Origin: Combretum micranthum
Lineage: Eukaryota; Streptophyta; Magnoliopsida; Myrtales; Combretaceae
Assembly (NCBI GenBank): GCA_024138025.1
Contig: JAMXBD010001032.1
Location: 248,001-312,000 of the forward strand
Direction of reading: 5' to 3'
DNA length: 64,000 nucleotides
Positions 26,086 through 38,904 of the stretch are shown piece after piece (the stretch's first letter is position 1; every line of letters starts with the position of its first letter). Under the pieces are notes generated by a model, which was given only the letters and a program-made list of their open reading frames with translations, made no database searches and was not told the DNA's origin. A program made the translations under genes and the position numbers.

Positions 26086-27284
26086 TGATAGTATCGCAGT
26101 AGTCGTTAATCTGCTAACCTGGGATGGAGGGCGCAATTCCATCCACATATGATTTCCGGCTGGTCATATGTATGTTGAACTCACATGTTTGATGCATACA
26201 CTTGCTTGATTAATAACTTGCTTGAATTGTTGTGACATGAATGTTATTGTGGAAGATTACACTCACTAAGTTAGTTAGCTTACGTCCCTATAGTCCATTC
26301 CTTTTGCAGCTATCCCATTTGTGGCTTAGGCGACGTGACCCTGCTGAACAGGTACAGAAGCTAGGAGTTTCTCCTAGAAGTTGGAATTTATGTTTTAGAC
26401 TTCCATAGGAAACTTCTAAGACTTGGATGACTGTATAAGACCGTTAATTATTCTTTTGCGGGGGAATGCCCCTTAGATTTTGTAATATTTATTTATGTCT
26501 CATGAATTATATCCTACTACTAATGCATGCCAAATTAAGCTTCTATCTCCATTTGGACTTGTACTCTATTGTGTGTAAAGGTACGCCTTACATCTATATA
26601 AGGCTCTTGAAAGACTGAGGCGGTAATTCGGGAATCTTATATGGTATGTGGCGGACTGTTACGTTTAGAGTACCCTATGGGGCGTGACAGTCAGAGTTTA
26701 CAAGACTCTAATTAATTATCCTCTCATTGTATATATAAATTTATTATGAAAATAATTTATTGGATATCGAAACTTCCATATATCACAAAGACAACAAAGA
26801 ATCAATATCCTACCAAACGACAAGATAAGGTAAACCTAGGTTTAACACAAAATATCAACTAGGTTTAATTGAGAAAAAAGACTACATTTTAAATTTTTAT
26901 CTCTCAACTTGATTTGTTCCTATAAATTTACAATCACCTGCCTATCTTGTGAAGCTTGATCCTTGGTGCGCTCTGCACTCAAATCCTATCCCTTCCTAGT
27001 GTTCAACTTACCTGCCAAAACAAACTGTTAGGGAGTCAACTACGACTAGCTGAGTGAAGTATATCCTCGCACCATACCATTGAAGCAAAAGCAAACAGGT
27101 TATTAAACAAGCATATGCAATGCAGACAAGCAAATAAATAAATATATATGGCCAACCGGTAGCCATATATATATTCAGATTTACGCCCTCCGAATCCGGG
27201 GTTGGGGTACATCCACACATCAGCACCCAGACCGCTAATACTTCGAGAATCAAATTTATTCAAAGAGTTTTTCATACATAGAAA

Positions 27285-27311
27285 ATAATATATATATATA
27301 TATATATATAA
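27285..27311. repeat. TA microsatellite within LTR X
   Basis: An uninterrupted TA dinucleotide run lies in the variable region of LTR X. Confidence 0.9.
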
Positions 27312-29469
27312 CAGCATCCCATTGAAGCAATATATCCTTAACAATGTCTCGATGCGATCCTAGGAGATGAGACGTGTCCCTAGGACGACTTAGTTCCCAT
27401 TCCTCTAGAACAAGGCCCATGGTACACACTAGGCATATACCACTTCGGTCCTCCATGTTCACCGTCCTCACGAGACAGTGTGGCCCATCCGAGGCAAAGT
27501 GTAGTGGTGATGGCCTTCTACATGCAATCGTGCAATGCATGCTTAATTTTGCAATTACCACGCCAATAGTTATTAAGTCAATTTATTTGGCGATCAGACA
27601 ATTGTTAGATACTCGCAAAGATCAAAATGATTAAGCAACACTCAATACTTAATGTTCAAAATAATGTATAGTATTTTCAACACATAACAAACACAAGAAA
27701 CGACAAACATAAATTTCCCAACCCCATACAGGAATCGTTTAATTTATATTAACAAAAAATTATATTCTAAACCTACAAGCACAAGCAGATATGAAGGTCA
27801 TTGGAATATACTCACCTGTTTATCCTTGCTTAGGGGTCGTAATAATCTACAAGAAAACCGAAAACTGATCTGTATCCCCTGAGAATTTAGATAACGGATA
27901 CTTATTACTATACTATTATTCATAAAATAAAACCCATTGTGTTTTGTATCTTAACATCGAGTTTTAGCATTCTTAGTCCAACTTTAACATATAAATAGTC
28001 ATTTTGAAGCTTGTAAAGGCTACATTTCGTAAGTTAAACGATAAAGTTCATATAATCTTAGTTTTCTTAAGAAAAGTATTTTAAATCTTTTCGAATATTG
28101 AGTTTAATCACGAAATCTTAAATTAGGCATATGAATAGTCATTGAAAAGCTTAACGAACGTAGTTTTCAATTATCAAGTTAAACTAATCATTTTGTATAT
28201 CTTTCCTTATGTTACTTCAGGGGTCTGAAAGATATCACAATGATATCCATCTTTATTGTTTGGTATTCTTAATTATTATTTCAAGTTCAATTCCTTGTTT
28301 ATGTTTATTTCATAAAGTATTAGTGATTATACTTAATTTAAGTCAATTACTCAACTCTTTAGTTAAAGCATATATATTTATATTTATTTTCATTTTACTT
28401 GTCTTGATCTTATTTTAAGTATGTAACTTTAGTTAATTTGATTATATCAGCTAATATTTATGATTCCTATTAATCTATACTTTATATCCTTATAGTCTTA
28501 TAAGTGTTGAATTTTATACTTAGAGTTATGAGATTCTTGGTTAAGTTTAATTTTTTTCAATTACAATCTATATCATCTTGATTTTCTAATTTGCAGTTGA
28601 ATTACTTAAGTTTTATTTTAGGAACATTATTCTTTTATATGTGTTAAATCTCCATATGTCTATATAGGCTTGTTATTGAGTTTATCTATTAGATTAAAAG
28701 CTAAATTATCTTTTATCTATATAATACTTAAATCATAGTAAGTTTAGGTATCAAAATCCTATTTCTACGTATGATATGAAACTCATATTTGTATATAGGA
28801 TAATATATTAAAGTTTCATTATATATTTAGTCTTCCTATTGATCAAATGATCAAATATGTTCCATTTATGAAATTCAAGTAAAATTTTCTTATAGGGTTG
28901 AAACTTTTATTATGGGGTTCTACAGTTTTCTAAGCTTTTATTTTCCTCCTTAATTCCATTTCTACTCATAAGTATATGTTGTATGTACTTTAAATTATTT
29001 AAACTAGCCATAGAATATCTCTATTCTTTTTAAATGACAGAACTACTATAGGTTTACTCTACTTAATTCTAATTGTTTCTTTAGTTAAGTTTTACTTCAT
29101 AAAACATAATGAGTTTTTATATAATGACATTTAACCTAGGATTTAAACTGAACCAATATGATCTCTATGTTTTCTTTTATTTAATATAACTAATTATCTA
29201 AGTATTGTTAAAGAAATATAAATCATCATGATTTCATCTTTTCTTCCCTAAGATTTTGTATGATGTTATTTTCTTAAGAAATTTATAATAGGTGAGGTGA
29301 AATGTTTTTTTGGAAATGTTGTATGTTGTTGTTTTACGGTGAAGAGTAAAAATATAATAGATTGGTTTCATGTTTTAGGGAGTTCATAATGTGTATAAGA
29401 TGAACAATTCATTATACCATATAGATATTGATAATTATACGACTAAATTACAAACTAATCTCAAACAAA

Positions 29470-30300
29470 ACATTTAAATTAGGTTTTAAGTCCTAGATTT
29501 TATAAGAGATAGTTTTGATTTGATTTCTAGTGTTTTATCTTTACACAATTGAATAATATCATGGTTTTTGTCTATCCGATTAGGGTTTAGGATTTTAAAA
29601 CCTAAAGTTAGGTTTAGTGTTATATAAGTTAAAAATATTTTGTGTTTAGTGATTTTGATATTCAAATCTTAGTTTGAGTCTTATTTATGTAAATTAAACC
29701 TAATATCTAGTTTTAACGAGTATATCTCAATCATTGCGATTTATCTTTAAATTATCATTTACTAATTGATATACTTCAAACATCTAATAATTCAATTCTA
29801 AACTAGTAGTTATTGACTTAAAACTATATTTATCGAGATATTACTTGTTTTGACAAATTACTACTCATTTCCCAGGAGTCACCCATCCTAGGTCATGAGC
29901 ACGCTTAACTTTTAGTGTTTTGAGAAGTTTCAAATATTATACTAAAGATATCTTAATGGTTAGGGTTCTATATTTTTCTTAGATTGTTTTTAGGTTGAAA
30001 ACTAAATGCTAAAATCTACGGAATTAGATAGATTTAGGTTTTTCACCTATACGATTAGAGTTTTTAGATATGATAAGGTAAACTAGGGTTTTAATCTATA
30101 TAGGATTAAAATATTATAACTTTTGTGTTTGTGAAATCGAAATTTTAATTTGAGTTTTAGATTAGTAGATTTTGATCAGTTATTGATCCTATCGGGCATA
30201 TTTCAACTCTAGCAATTTGTCTCTTAAATTTCTCTTTACTAATAAATGGACTATAAAAATTAATTATATAATATTATAGTCAATTTTCTACCATCTAGGA
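29470..30300. repeat. Diverged tandem duplication (unit about 460 bp) within LTR X
   Basis: The stretch around 29570-29810 and the one around 30030-30290 align along their length. Shared landmarks include CCGATTAGGGTTTAG and ACGATTAGAGTTTTTAG, ATTTTGTGTTTAGTGA and ACTTTTGTGTTTGTGA, and TATATCTCAATCATTGCGAT and CATATTTCAACTCTAGCAAT. This explains part of the excess length of X over A, B and C. Confidence 0.6.
29871..29925 (-). other. Degenerate 5S rRNA-like segment in LTR X
   Basis: On the minus strand it reads AGTTAAGCGTGCT, a short gap, then CTAGGATGGGTGACTCCTGGG. These correspond to box A and box C of the internal promoter of plant 5S rRNA (AAGTTAAGCGTGCT and AGGATGGGTGACCTCCTGGG). About 14 bases between them, including the intermediate element, are missing. 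The rest of the 5S gene is too diverged to recognise, so this is not a functional 5S gene. Its sense orientation matches that of X. 5S-derived promoter segments are known in Cassandra-type retroelements. Confidence 0.75.
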
Positions 30301-30659
30301 TTTTTATTTATCAGTGTATTATCCATTTGATAAGTGAAATGTAATATCAACTAGTCTAAATACACGTATTAGCATGACATAATTTTATTATTATTATATA
30401 TGCATGTAAATATGTATATTTATAGTAAAAACTAATATAAGAACTCCTAATAGTATGAAAAATTCTACGTTCAGATCGTAATAGCAAAATTTTAGAGTGA
30501 ATGAAACCTAACCTTATGTGGCCTTGATTTGAAGAGCGTATCGCCACGTCACAACACCACTTTCGGAATTGGAATCGGTTATCGTATGTGAAAGATACGG
30601 GCTTTTGAAGATCGAAGGAGCTTCTAGATTTCTTTTTCATTTTTTTATTATTTCTTTTT

Positions 30660-30820
30660 CTTTTTTCCCCTTTTTTTTCTTTTCTTCTTTTTTTTTTCCC
30701 ACTTCTTCTCGTAGATGAAGTTTTTTTTCCCTTTTTCCTTCTCGATCATCGAGAAGGTTTAATTTCTTTTATTAGCCTTTCGAAGAAGACTTTTGAGTGA
30801 GAGAGAGAGAGAGAGAACTA
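30660..30820. repeat. T/C-rich tracts and GA microsatellite in LTR X promoter region
   Basis: Long T-rich tracts with scattered C lie at 30636-30745 on the plus strand, and a GA run at about 30797-30814. The TATATATA box of X follows near 30846-30856, read on the minus strand, about 650 bp from the start of X. Confidence 0.6.
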
Positions 30821-31502
30821 ATGAGGGAGAGAGCTGAAGAGAAGAATATATATAGGAGATCGTGCGTAGGCTGCAAGCTGAGGAAATTATAGAGAAATTT
30901 CATTTTTTTCAGGTTCTAATTAACACGAATGATAAATACTCATTCGATAATATTTTTAGATGAAAATTTACGTACTTACTATATTAAATATTCTGAACAC
31001 TATGGTATATTTAAAATCTTTAGTTTAAGACTTTTATTTTTCAACTTTAATATCTATTATCATAAATTATAATTTATCCTTTAAGGGTTTAAATTATTAG
31101 TGTTTTGATATTTTATGACTTGATTAATAATTAAATTTTCTTTAATTTGACTTTATTTACATTCTATTATTATAAATTTATAGTATTTATCTTTTGTTTG
31201 TATCTTTTAAATTATTTTTGGGTTCTAATTTATTATTTTACTATCGTTATTGGACTTTAGTTTATATATTAATCATATTATTATTGTTATATCTTATGGA
31301 ATTTTTCTTTGATATAGATATCATTATTGCTATTATATATATATTTAGGTCTTTTATTATCTATATTGGTAATTACCGATATTTAAATTCGCGAAAAACA
31401 AGGATGATTTTTTTTTGGATATCATGTAAAATTTCTGCCCGACATTACTATCAATTTAACAATTACCAAAAATTAAGTAGACGTATAATTCAGGGTATTA
31501 CA

Positions 31503-32619
31503 TTTACATCCTTCGCTTTCAACTCCTCTAAAAAGGGATTTTCCAACTGAGATAAATGATCAGCTACTAACTTCTCTGCTCCTTCCTTGTCATGAATCTC
31601 TAGATTGAATTCCTGTAGAAGCAAGATCCATCAAATTAGCTTGGGTTTGGCATTGGTTTTTGATAACAAGAACTTTAGAGCCAAATGATCAGTATAAATG
31701 ATAACTTTTGACAAAATAAGGAAAGGTTTGAATTTGTCAAAAGCAAATACTATCATAAGCAATTTTTTCTCTATCCTAATGTAATTCTCTTGAGCATTAT
31801 TAAGTGTCTTGCTAGTATAGTATGTCAGTTGAAAGTGCTTCTCACTTCTTTATCTAAGAATTGCTCCCATCGTGAAATCACTCGTGTTACACATAAGTTC
31901 AAATGGTAAGCTCCAATCTATAGTTACCATGAAAGGAGCATTTACTAGTTTTTCCTTCAAAAGATTAAAGGCATATGGACATTCTTGATCAAAATCAAAG
32001 GCCACATCTTTCTCCAAGAGTCTTGTCAATGGTCGTGTAATATTGGAGAAGGCTTTTATGGATCGCCTATAGAAACCAGCGCGTCATAGGAAACTTCTAA
32101 CGGTCTTAAAATAAGTTGGAGGTAGGAGCCTTGCAATCACTTCTACTTTAGCTTTGTTTACTTCAATTCCTTTGTGAGAAACCTTGTTCCCAAGAACAAT
32201 TCCTTCCTTGCACATAAAGTGGCACTTTTTTTAGTTGAGCACCAAGTTAATCTCCTCACATTAGATCCAAACTTTTTCTAAGTTTGCCAAGCAATCATCA
32301 AATGAGTGCCTAAAGACCGAGAAGTCATCCATAAAAACCTCCATTATCTTCTCAACCAAAATATCAAAAATTGCTAGCATGTACCGTTGGAATGTAGCAA
32401 GTGCATTGCAAAGCTTAGGTGTAGGTTCCATAGGGGCATGTGAACCTTGTTTTCTCCTGGTCCTCTAGAGTTATTGGTATCTAAAATACCCGAACATTCC
32501 ATCTAAATAGAAATAAAACATATGCCCAGCAAGCCTCTCAAGTATCCGAATGATAAATGGAAGGGAAATGATCCTTTCTAGTAGCTTCATTTAACCTCCT
32601 ATAGTTTATTCAAACCCGT
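31503..32619 (-). pseudogene. G1 reverse transcriptase (C-terminal part) and RNase H
   Basis: From the right: a block like LNEATRKDHFPLPF (about 32555-32600), one like ILERLAGHMFYF, one like TFTCPYGT (about 32425-32460), then FMDDFSV with the catalytic Asp pair at about 32315-32342. Next come the RNase H blocks, including YTDHLALKFLLSK (about 31665-31705), and the end DHLSQLENPFLEELKAKDVN at the X junction. Stops interrupt most segments. Gypsy RT-RNase H homology is clear, but the enzyme is dead. Confidence 0.85.
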
Positions 32620-34302
32620 TGATCTAAATGGGATGTGTATATAATTTTTCAGATACTACAGCAAGTGTACTGGGTCTTGATCAAGTAATATAGAATGAGT
32701 AGAGTATCATTCCCACAGAGACTAAATTAACTACTAGATTGGTATTAGCTTATACTAATATTTAGGCAATCAAAGTTTTATCAATTAACTATAACTAATC
32801 AATTATATCTATTATGAATGCAAATGAGAATGTGAGAAGTTTATATATAAGATGAATGTAGGAAGGAAAAGAATCCATCCTAATCTTTACTAATCATACT
32901 GAATTTATATTATATAAACAATTAGGATTATGGATATTTGTAAGAAATTATAAAGATCTAAAACAAAGTTTTAGTGAACCAAAAAATAATCTATTAGCTT
33001 CTGCTATACAAATTATCAATGGAATCTAAATTACAATTATAAATCTTCCAATTCTATAATTGTCTAATATCCTAAATTAAATTCTCCTAATTCCTTAGTG
33101 AGAAATTAAAATAAGATATTGCATGAAGTACATAGAACAATTTCTAAATTAAAATCAAACTTAATTGTTTCCACAAATGTTGTTTAATCTCAATTCATGA
33201 ATTCCTATGAATCTCAATTCTTTTTCTAAATCATCAAAATTCTTATCAATTCAATTTTGATCAGAAACTAAATAGATAATTAGGATTCAATACAAATATT
33301 CCATAATTCTAACAATCCTATAACATAAATTCAATAATCATGTTAGCAAAATTAGGACTTCATCACTTCCCACAAAGAAAGATTTAGCTACTCATGGATG
33401 TTGATTCAAAAATCAAATAAGAATATTTAATTGGTAACATGATGAACAAAAATTTTAGATAAATGAATTGCATAAGAAAGAGAATAAATATCACCAATTC
33501 AAGTATCACGATCTTCAATTACAATTCTTGAAAGCTCACAAATTTTCTCACAAATCTCTATGAAAATGCTAGACTAATTCTATATGAAGTGTACTACTTT
33601 GCTACTGCTTGTTGATTGTTGGTTGTATGTTCTGTTGGAGGGGGGAAGAACCTTTATTTATAGGAAAAATTTCGTGCCAAGCATTAATGGGAATTTGCTG
33701 TTTCAGTTCGTACGCCAGCAGTTATGGACCATATGTCGGCGGCTTACAGACAGCGTATCTTTAATTTCTTCTATACCAAGCAGTGCACAGGCAGCTTTCA
33801 ACTTCAGTTACACAAGTGGGCCACTTCTATACCGGTGGCTTAGATGTAGATCTAGCCAGCGTAAGTGATCAGAAATGAAACGTTGGGCCAATTTATAACG
33901 AAAGCCGTCCCAAAGCCGACGGCTTTGATACCGGCATAGACTCTCCAGTATCTTTGGTCTCTTCAATTTCCTCCAAGCATGTGTTGTTTTCATGCCGCTT
34001 CATATCTGTGATCTACACAGCCTCAACGCTGGCGGCTTAGTAGCCGGCGTATGTTGTAACTTCATTTGCGCTGGTGACTTTTCCATTCTGAGCTGCCGGC
34101 CTTCATGGTAAGCCGTCTGAACGCCGGCAGCTTTGAAGGTTGAAATGCCGGTGTATCCTTCAATTTTTCCAAATTTCTCTTCAAAGTTTCTTGTTTTGAT
34201 TTCTTTGTCCAAATTAGTCCTGAAACATGAATTTAAATCAAAACAAATATCCATTTTAGCTCTTTTGAACATCAACAAGTTGTATAAAATATGATCTTAT
34301 CA
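32620..34302 (-). mobile_element. D: 1.7-kb solo LTR inside the G1 RT
   Basis: On the minus strand it starts TGATAAGATC and ends TTTAGATCA. Flanks are CCCGT (32615-32619) and CCCGC (34303-34307), a 5-bp duplication with one mutation. Removing 1683 bp rejoins the RT frame as MQIVIGWRV then INYRRLN. A TATAAATA box lies near 33656-33665 on the minus strand, and GTACACTTGCTGTAG lies close to the end, a hallmark of this LTR group. No internal coding region is present. Confidence 0.85.
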
Positions 34303-35171
34303 CCCGCCATCCAATGACGATTTGCATTGGAATGAGCTCACTCTTTTCATTGGGGACCACAGTTATCCCCCCTTTCTTTAGAATAACTTGTGTTGAGATA
34401 CACTAGGAACAATTTAAAATAAGATATATTAGCCCAGCATCTAGAGGCTTGACCCTTCTTCAAGTAAAATTTTGTGTGTACAAAAGGAGGGATTAATACC
34501 CTTGATATAAGAGATCTTCCAAGTGATGGCTCACTTGTGTGCCTTGAGGACCTTTAACAGTTGTTGCTTCTTTTCACATGATAGATCTAAGGTGATAATA
34601 ACCGGCAACTTTGATTCTTCTGTTAAAAAGGCGTACTCTAGATAGCTTAGTAGCTATTTCAATTCAAAAACCGGTGGTTCTTCAATGAAAGTTTTAAGAC
34701 GTGCCTCACTATCTTTCTTTAGTTCTTCAAACCCACTTTGAGGAATAATGTCTTCAGTTAAATCAAGCTTTCAAAGAACTTTTCAACCTCTAGGTTTATC
34801 ACATCCTTCCTTTCTCTCCATATTAGGCTCAATTCTAACTGATCTTTGCATAATACCTCTTCACAATGCTCAACTACTGAAGAGTCAACAACATCAACAG
34901 ATTGGCATGAATCATCAACAAACATGACATGCTTCATGATAGCAACCATCTAAATCACCAACTCTTCGTCACCGATTCTCAATGTAAGCTTGTCTTCTTC
35001 CTCTACATTAATTATTGCCCCGATGGTGTCAAGGAATGGTCTTCCGAGTATTAAGGGCACATCCCTATCCTCATCCATGTCTAGAATTATAAAATCGACG
35101 GGATATATTAAGTTTCCTACCTTTACTAAGACATCCTTAATGATCCCCTTGGGGAATTTCACAGATCGGTC
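34303..35171 (-). pseudogene. G1 protease C-terminal part, linker and RT N-terminal part
   Basis: Protease is visible at 34950-35162, with the flap and GRPFL region (VPLILGRPFLDTIGAII). A linker follows at 34758-34949. The RT N-terminal region then runs to 34303, ending in GITVVPNEKSELIPMQIV. The protease active-site part lies on the other side of LTR B. Frame changes occur between the blocks. Confidence 0.82.
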
Positions 35172-35176
35172 AACAA

Positions 35177-38100
35177 TGTAAATTCCTAGATTTTATGATG
35201 AGTTTTATGCATAAACCTTGGAACCAGGAATCAAACCAAAAACCTTATGGTTAACATAGGTTTACCTTAAGAACTGGAGTATCTAGATCCGGCAATCCTG
35301 CATTAGAAAACCTAAAATAATGGAAATGAGATAATTGTAGATTATGTCTAAAATAATGTCATCTAACATAAAAAGATTAGATTCGTCAAAAATTCGTTCG
35401 TTTCAGATGCAAATGGGATTAGTTTTCCGAAATCAGGGTCGTGACACACAAAATAGTGAAAATATTCGGATAATATATTTAAACTTGTAATGAGATGAGA
35501 ATTCATAAAATATTAGTTACAAAATTTTGCGGCTTCTTAAATATTAGTATAACCCGTTTACAAGTATTTTTCTTACTATAGGTATTAATTTATTTTGTTT
35601 AATATTCAAATTACTATTCATTAATATTTAACTACCTCTACTTTTTCTTACTACCTATTCTTACACTATTACAACACCTACTCTTACATTTTCATTTCCA
35701 ATACTACTTTATACATAAGTCATTTTATACATTACTTATTTTTCATTATAAAAATACAAAGTTAATCAATTTTTCTCTCCCTTTCTCCTCATAATCGGCG
35801 CAAACTCTTTCTCTCTTTATCTATTATATTTTATTTTTCAATTAATTTAATCCACACAAATTGCCACTCAAAAACTCTATAAATACCCCATCCCTCCTTC
35901 ATGCTTTACACATACTTTCCAAAACATAACAAAACTCTATCGAATTTTCTTTACGATCCCTCTCTCCTTTCGTTTAGTTGCCATGAGCCTCTCCCCCTTT
36001 TCCAAATAAATTTTTACAAATTTTTCTCTTCATTCAACTTTCATATATCATCTTCCATCATCATCCACCCTAGGTAAATACTTAAATCCTCTTTTTCTTT
36101 ATGATAACATAACATGAACACTGTGTTATGATTTCTAAAACCCAATGAACATTTTGCTAGGGAAGAAATCACGGGAACAACAACTTGTTCATGTCTAATT
36201 CAACACCATATTCATTTATGATTCTTGTTATGTTCCTATTATGTTCGTGCTCCTAATCTAACTTTCTATATGATATTAAGTATAAGTATGTATATATATT
36301 CTTAGAGCATACAGCTCACTAATCTAACTTTTTATTTATGCTCTTATTTTTTTGCTCGTTTACTTATTTCATGCTTACGAATAAGACTAGTCACTTCTAG
36401 TCTTAGACTTATCCTCATCAAGTCAAAACGTTTTGGGACTTATCCATAATCTAACTCGGGCAGCCTTAACATGAATCTAAGACTCCCATATTTTCTTGTT
36501 ACTATCATGCTTTTCTTTAAGGAGACTTGTCCATTTTTAAGTTTCGAGAATACTTGAATAAAATCTAAGACTTCCACAATATTCTTTCTTTATCTTTTCT
36601 TTAAACTTTTCTTATGCTTTTCTTTTCTTTTTATGGAACTTGTCCATTTCTAAGTTCCGGGAAGCCTTAATATCAAGCTAAGATTTTTATATTTTTGTTC
36701 TTATATATATATATGCTCATTTGATCCTCCATACTTTTATTATCTTTTTTTTATATATAAGTTAATTCCATATTATAACATAACTACAAAGTTCATATTT
36801 GCGCATGGTCATAATGTTGTTGTCTTAATAAAAGATTTCAAAATAATAAAATGAGTTATTTTCTTTTATGTATAAAAATAGGACTAAACTCTATAGAAAA
36901 ATGATTTTTAATGCTTAAGAGAAACTTTCACTAAAACTTAGGATAATGATTCAACTATATTCTTTTCAAAATATTAAAGTAACTATAAATTTTAATATTT
37001 ATAATTCTTTGCTATGCAAATTTTTTTTAAATACTTATTTATATGGATTATGCCAATACTTTGATAAACAATAAGAACACACAACTTTTCTAAGTCAAGT
37101 CTAAAATCAACTCACCAATTAAAAATCCACTTAAAAAATAAACATTGGTAAACAATTTACAGAATCAAGTTTTTAAGAGGTAAATTCATTTTATAAAGTT
37201 AAAGGAATACAAAAATAATAGTTATAATAATTAGGCACTCTTTTATAATAAACTTAAAATTTTAAGTTTTCTTTCAACAACTCGAAAAAGAGGTTTTTGT
37301 AACTTTCACTTTTAAAACTTTTAAAGTTGATTGTTTTATGAAAAAAAAAATCATTGTGGGACAATATCACTAGGATCATGCATATAATATGGGTATATAT
37401 CTGTATTAAAGGATTTTTCAACTATATAAATATCCATGTGCTTGCTATAGAACTTTTGGGTGGTGTAAAACTTGGAAAATTTACAAATTAAGGGCTGAAA
37501 CTTTCAGATTAATTTTGTACCAACCCATTTCAAAACCCAAATGGATTTAAATGTTAAAAATAATCTTAACAATGGATAGATCTTTTCATGGGTAGAAAAC
37601 GACTACTAATATGCGAAATTCCGAGTTAAAATGAGCAAGTTATAATCGTTTTAAGTTGAAATTTCACAGAATCCGAATTTTGACAAGAATCCTAAGATAG
37701 AATTAAAAAGTTTAAGTAGAAATTCTAGGAAATAGTCATTTCGGGGATTTCTTTGTTTATGTGAAGAGGAAGGCAAGGTTCCTTATCTCGAAGATCATTA
37801 CGACTAGTGGATTGCCCAAGTTATGGCAGAGTGAGTTTGTCTACTTAATTGTCGTACTCCTGTTTTTGCTTGTAGTCTAGTAGCATTAGAGATAAGAAAA
37901 GATAAAAATGGAAAGTGTGTGTGCCTTATAATGTTGGTTGAAACTATTCTAAGCATATCGAGGCTTGAATTGTCTATAATCAAATTGTTGTATTAGCACC
38001 ATATTGTAGTGTCTGTCAATTATATGATTGCCTCTAAAATATTTAATATCATGCCAAAAGTATTTAATAAAATGAATCCATGCATAACATGAAGCAAGTC

Positions 38101-38899
38101 TCATTGCATTCACTATTATACACTTGGTGGAATAAGAGCATAGTAGTGACAGTATGCATAGGCTTGTAAATCTACATTTGGCGTGTTAGAGCCTGTAAGA
38201 ACAACAATTTAAAGGCGAGTAGTAGCCCAAAAGAACTATAAAAATCTATTTGTGAATTATGGTCATATGGCCCAAAACACCAAACCCCAAATGGAGTGCA
38301 TAAATCCATTCAAACATATGATTTCCAGTTAATCATGTCTTTTGCTTGCCCACGTGTTTGTTGCATTGCATATGCTTGTATAATTAACTTGTTTGATTTT
38401 GTTGTATAAGTACATTGTTATGGGAATATTTCTCACTAAGTAAGTTTATACCTTGCTTAGATATTTGCTGCAGTTTCCTTTTCTTTGGTTGAAGCCCTGA
38501 GGATATTTTTCTCAAGTTCCGACTTTTGAACTCCAGGAGCTTTTGGAATAAGTCATGGCCTAGGATTAGACATAGACTTCCATGGAAAACTCTTATGTAA
38601 TTTATTTTAGAAAAACAGACTTTGAGCTTATTTAATTATCTCAATGGGGGTACGCCCCCTTTCTAATTGTAAGACTCCTATTACAATTTTTATTAAGTTG
38701 TGATGTTATGATTTCCATTCTTGAATACTATTATCTATATCTCTTTAAACAACTTGTTTCAAAGTATGGTCCTCTATGATTGTGAAAGTACACCTTACAT
38801 CTGATATCGAAGCTTTTGCACGACTAAGGTAGTTATTCCTAAGCTATAGTATCGAGTGTGGTGGGTTGTCATGTTTAGGGTATCTTTTAAGGTGTGATG
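35177..38899 (+). mobile_element. B: 3.7-kb solo LTR inside the G1 protease
   Basis: It begins TGTAAATTCC and ends near GGTGTGATG, where the usual final CA looks mutated. Flanks AACAA (35172-35176) and AATAA (38900-38904) form a 5-bp duplication with one change. Removing it rejoins the host protease frame (TKMSF, a stop, then LVDRSVKFPKG). The block ATGAGCAAGTTATAATCG (37631-37648) and the 3' landmarks match copies A and C. Length is 3723 bp. There is no coding region. Confidence 0.82.
35878..35885 (+). promoter_or_regulatory. TATA box of long LTR B
   Basis: TATAAATA lies 701 bp from the LTR start and is followed by CT-rich sequence. A donor-like AGGTAAATA follows at 36072-36080. Confidence 0.6.
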
Positions 38900-38904
38900 A
38901 ATAA

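Larger units (their letters stand above)
23177..26689 (+). mobile_element. A: 3.5-kb solo LTR inside X
   Basis: It begins TGTAAACCTCGG and ends GGGGCGTGACA, with exact 5-bp duplications GTCAG at 23172-23176 and 26690-26694. Length is 3513 bp, one base more than copy C. It shares with B and C a block reading ATGACTAAGTTATGG (25408-25422 here) and a block reading GACTTCCATAGGAA near the 3' end. No primer-binding site, polypurine tract or protein-coding domain lies next to it, so it is LTR only. Confidence 0.85.
23087..31502 (-). mobile_element. X: 4.9-kb LTR inserted between G1 RNase H and integrase, itself split by LTR A
   Basis: On the minus strand it starts TGTAATACCC and ends GGGTCGTGATA, where TA is a mutated CA. 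It is flanked by TTTAC at 23082-23086 and 31503-31507. Without it the host reads on as ELKAKDVN then NAVPKEKL. After subtracting the A insertion and its duplicated 5 bp, X is 4898 bp. Its end resembles the ends of copies A, B and C (ACCCTATGGGG then YRTGACA), and a TATATATA box lies about 650 bp from its start, so it belongs to the same long-LTR family or a close relative. The extra 1.2-1.4 kb is at least partly a tandem duplication at about 29470-30300. It is a solo LTR: no internal coding region is present. Confidence 0.72.

Noticed and set aside
23087..26689. Reading 23087-26689 as a single LTR
   Set aside because: The two ends have no shared duplication. GTCAG at 23172-23176 and 26690-26694 shows that A starts at 23177; the first 90 bp are the end of LTR X, whose own duplication is TTTAC at 23082 and 31503.
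29871..29925. Possible functional 5S rRNA gene
   Set aside because: Only two internal blocks remain, with a deletion between them and no recognisable ends.
30356..30640. 94-residue minus-strand open frame in LTR X
   Set aside because: It lies in LTR sequence downstream of the X promoter start and resembles no protein; probably chance.
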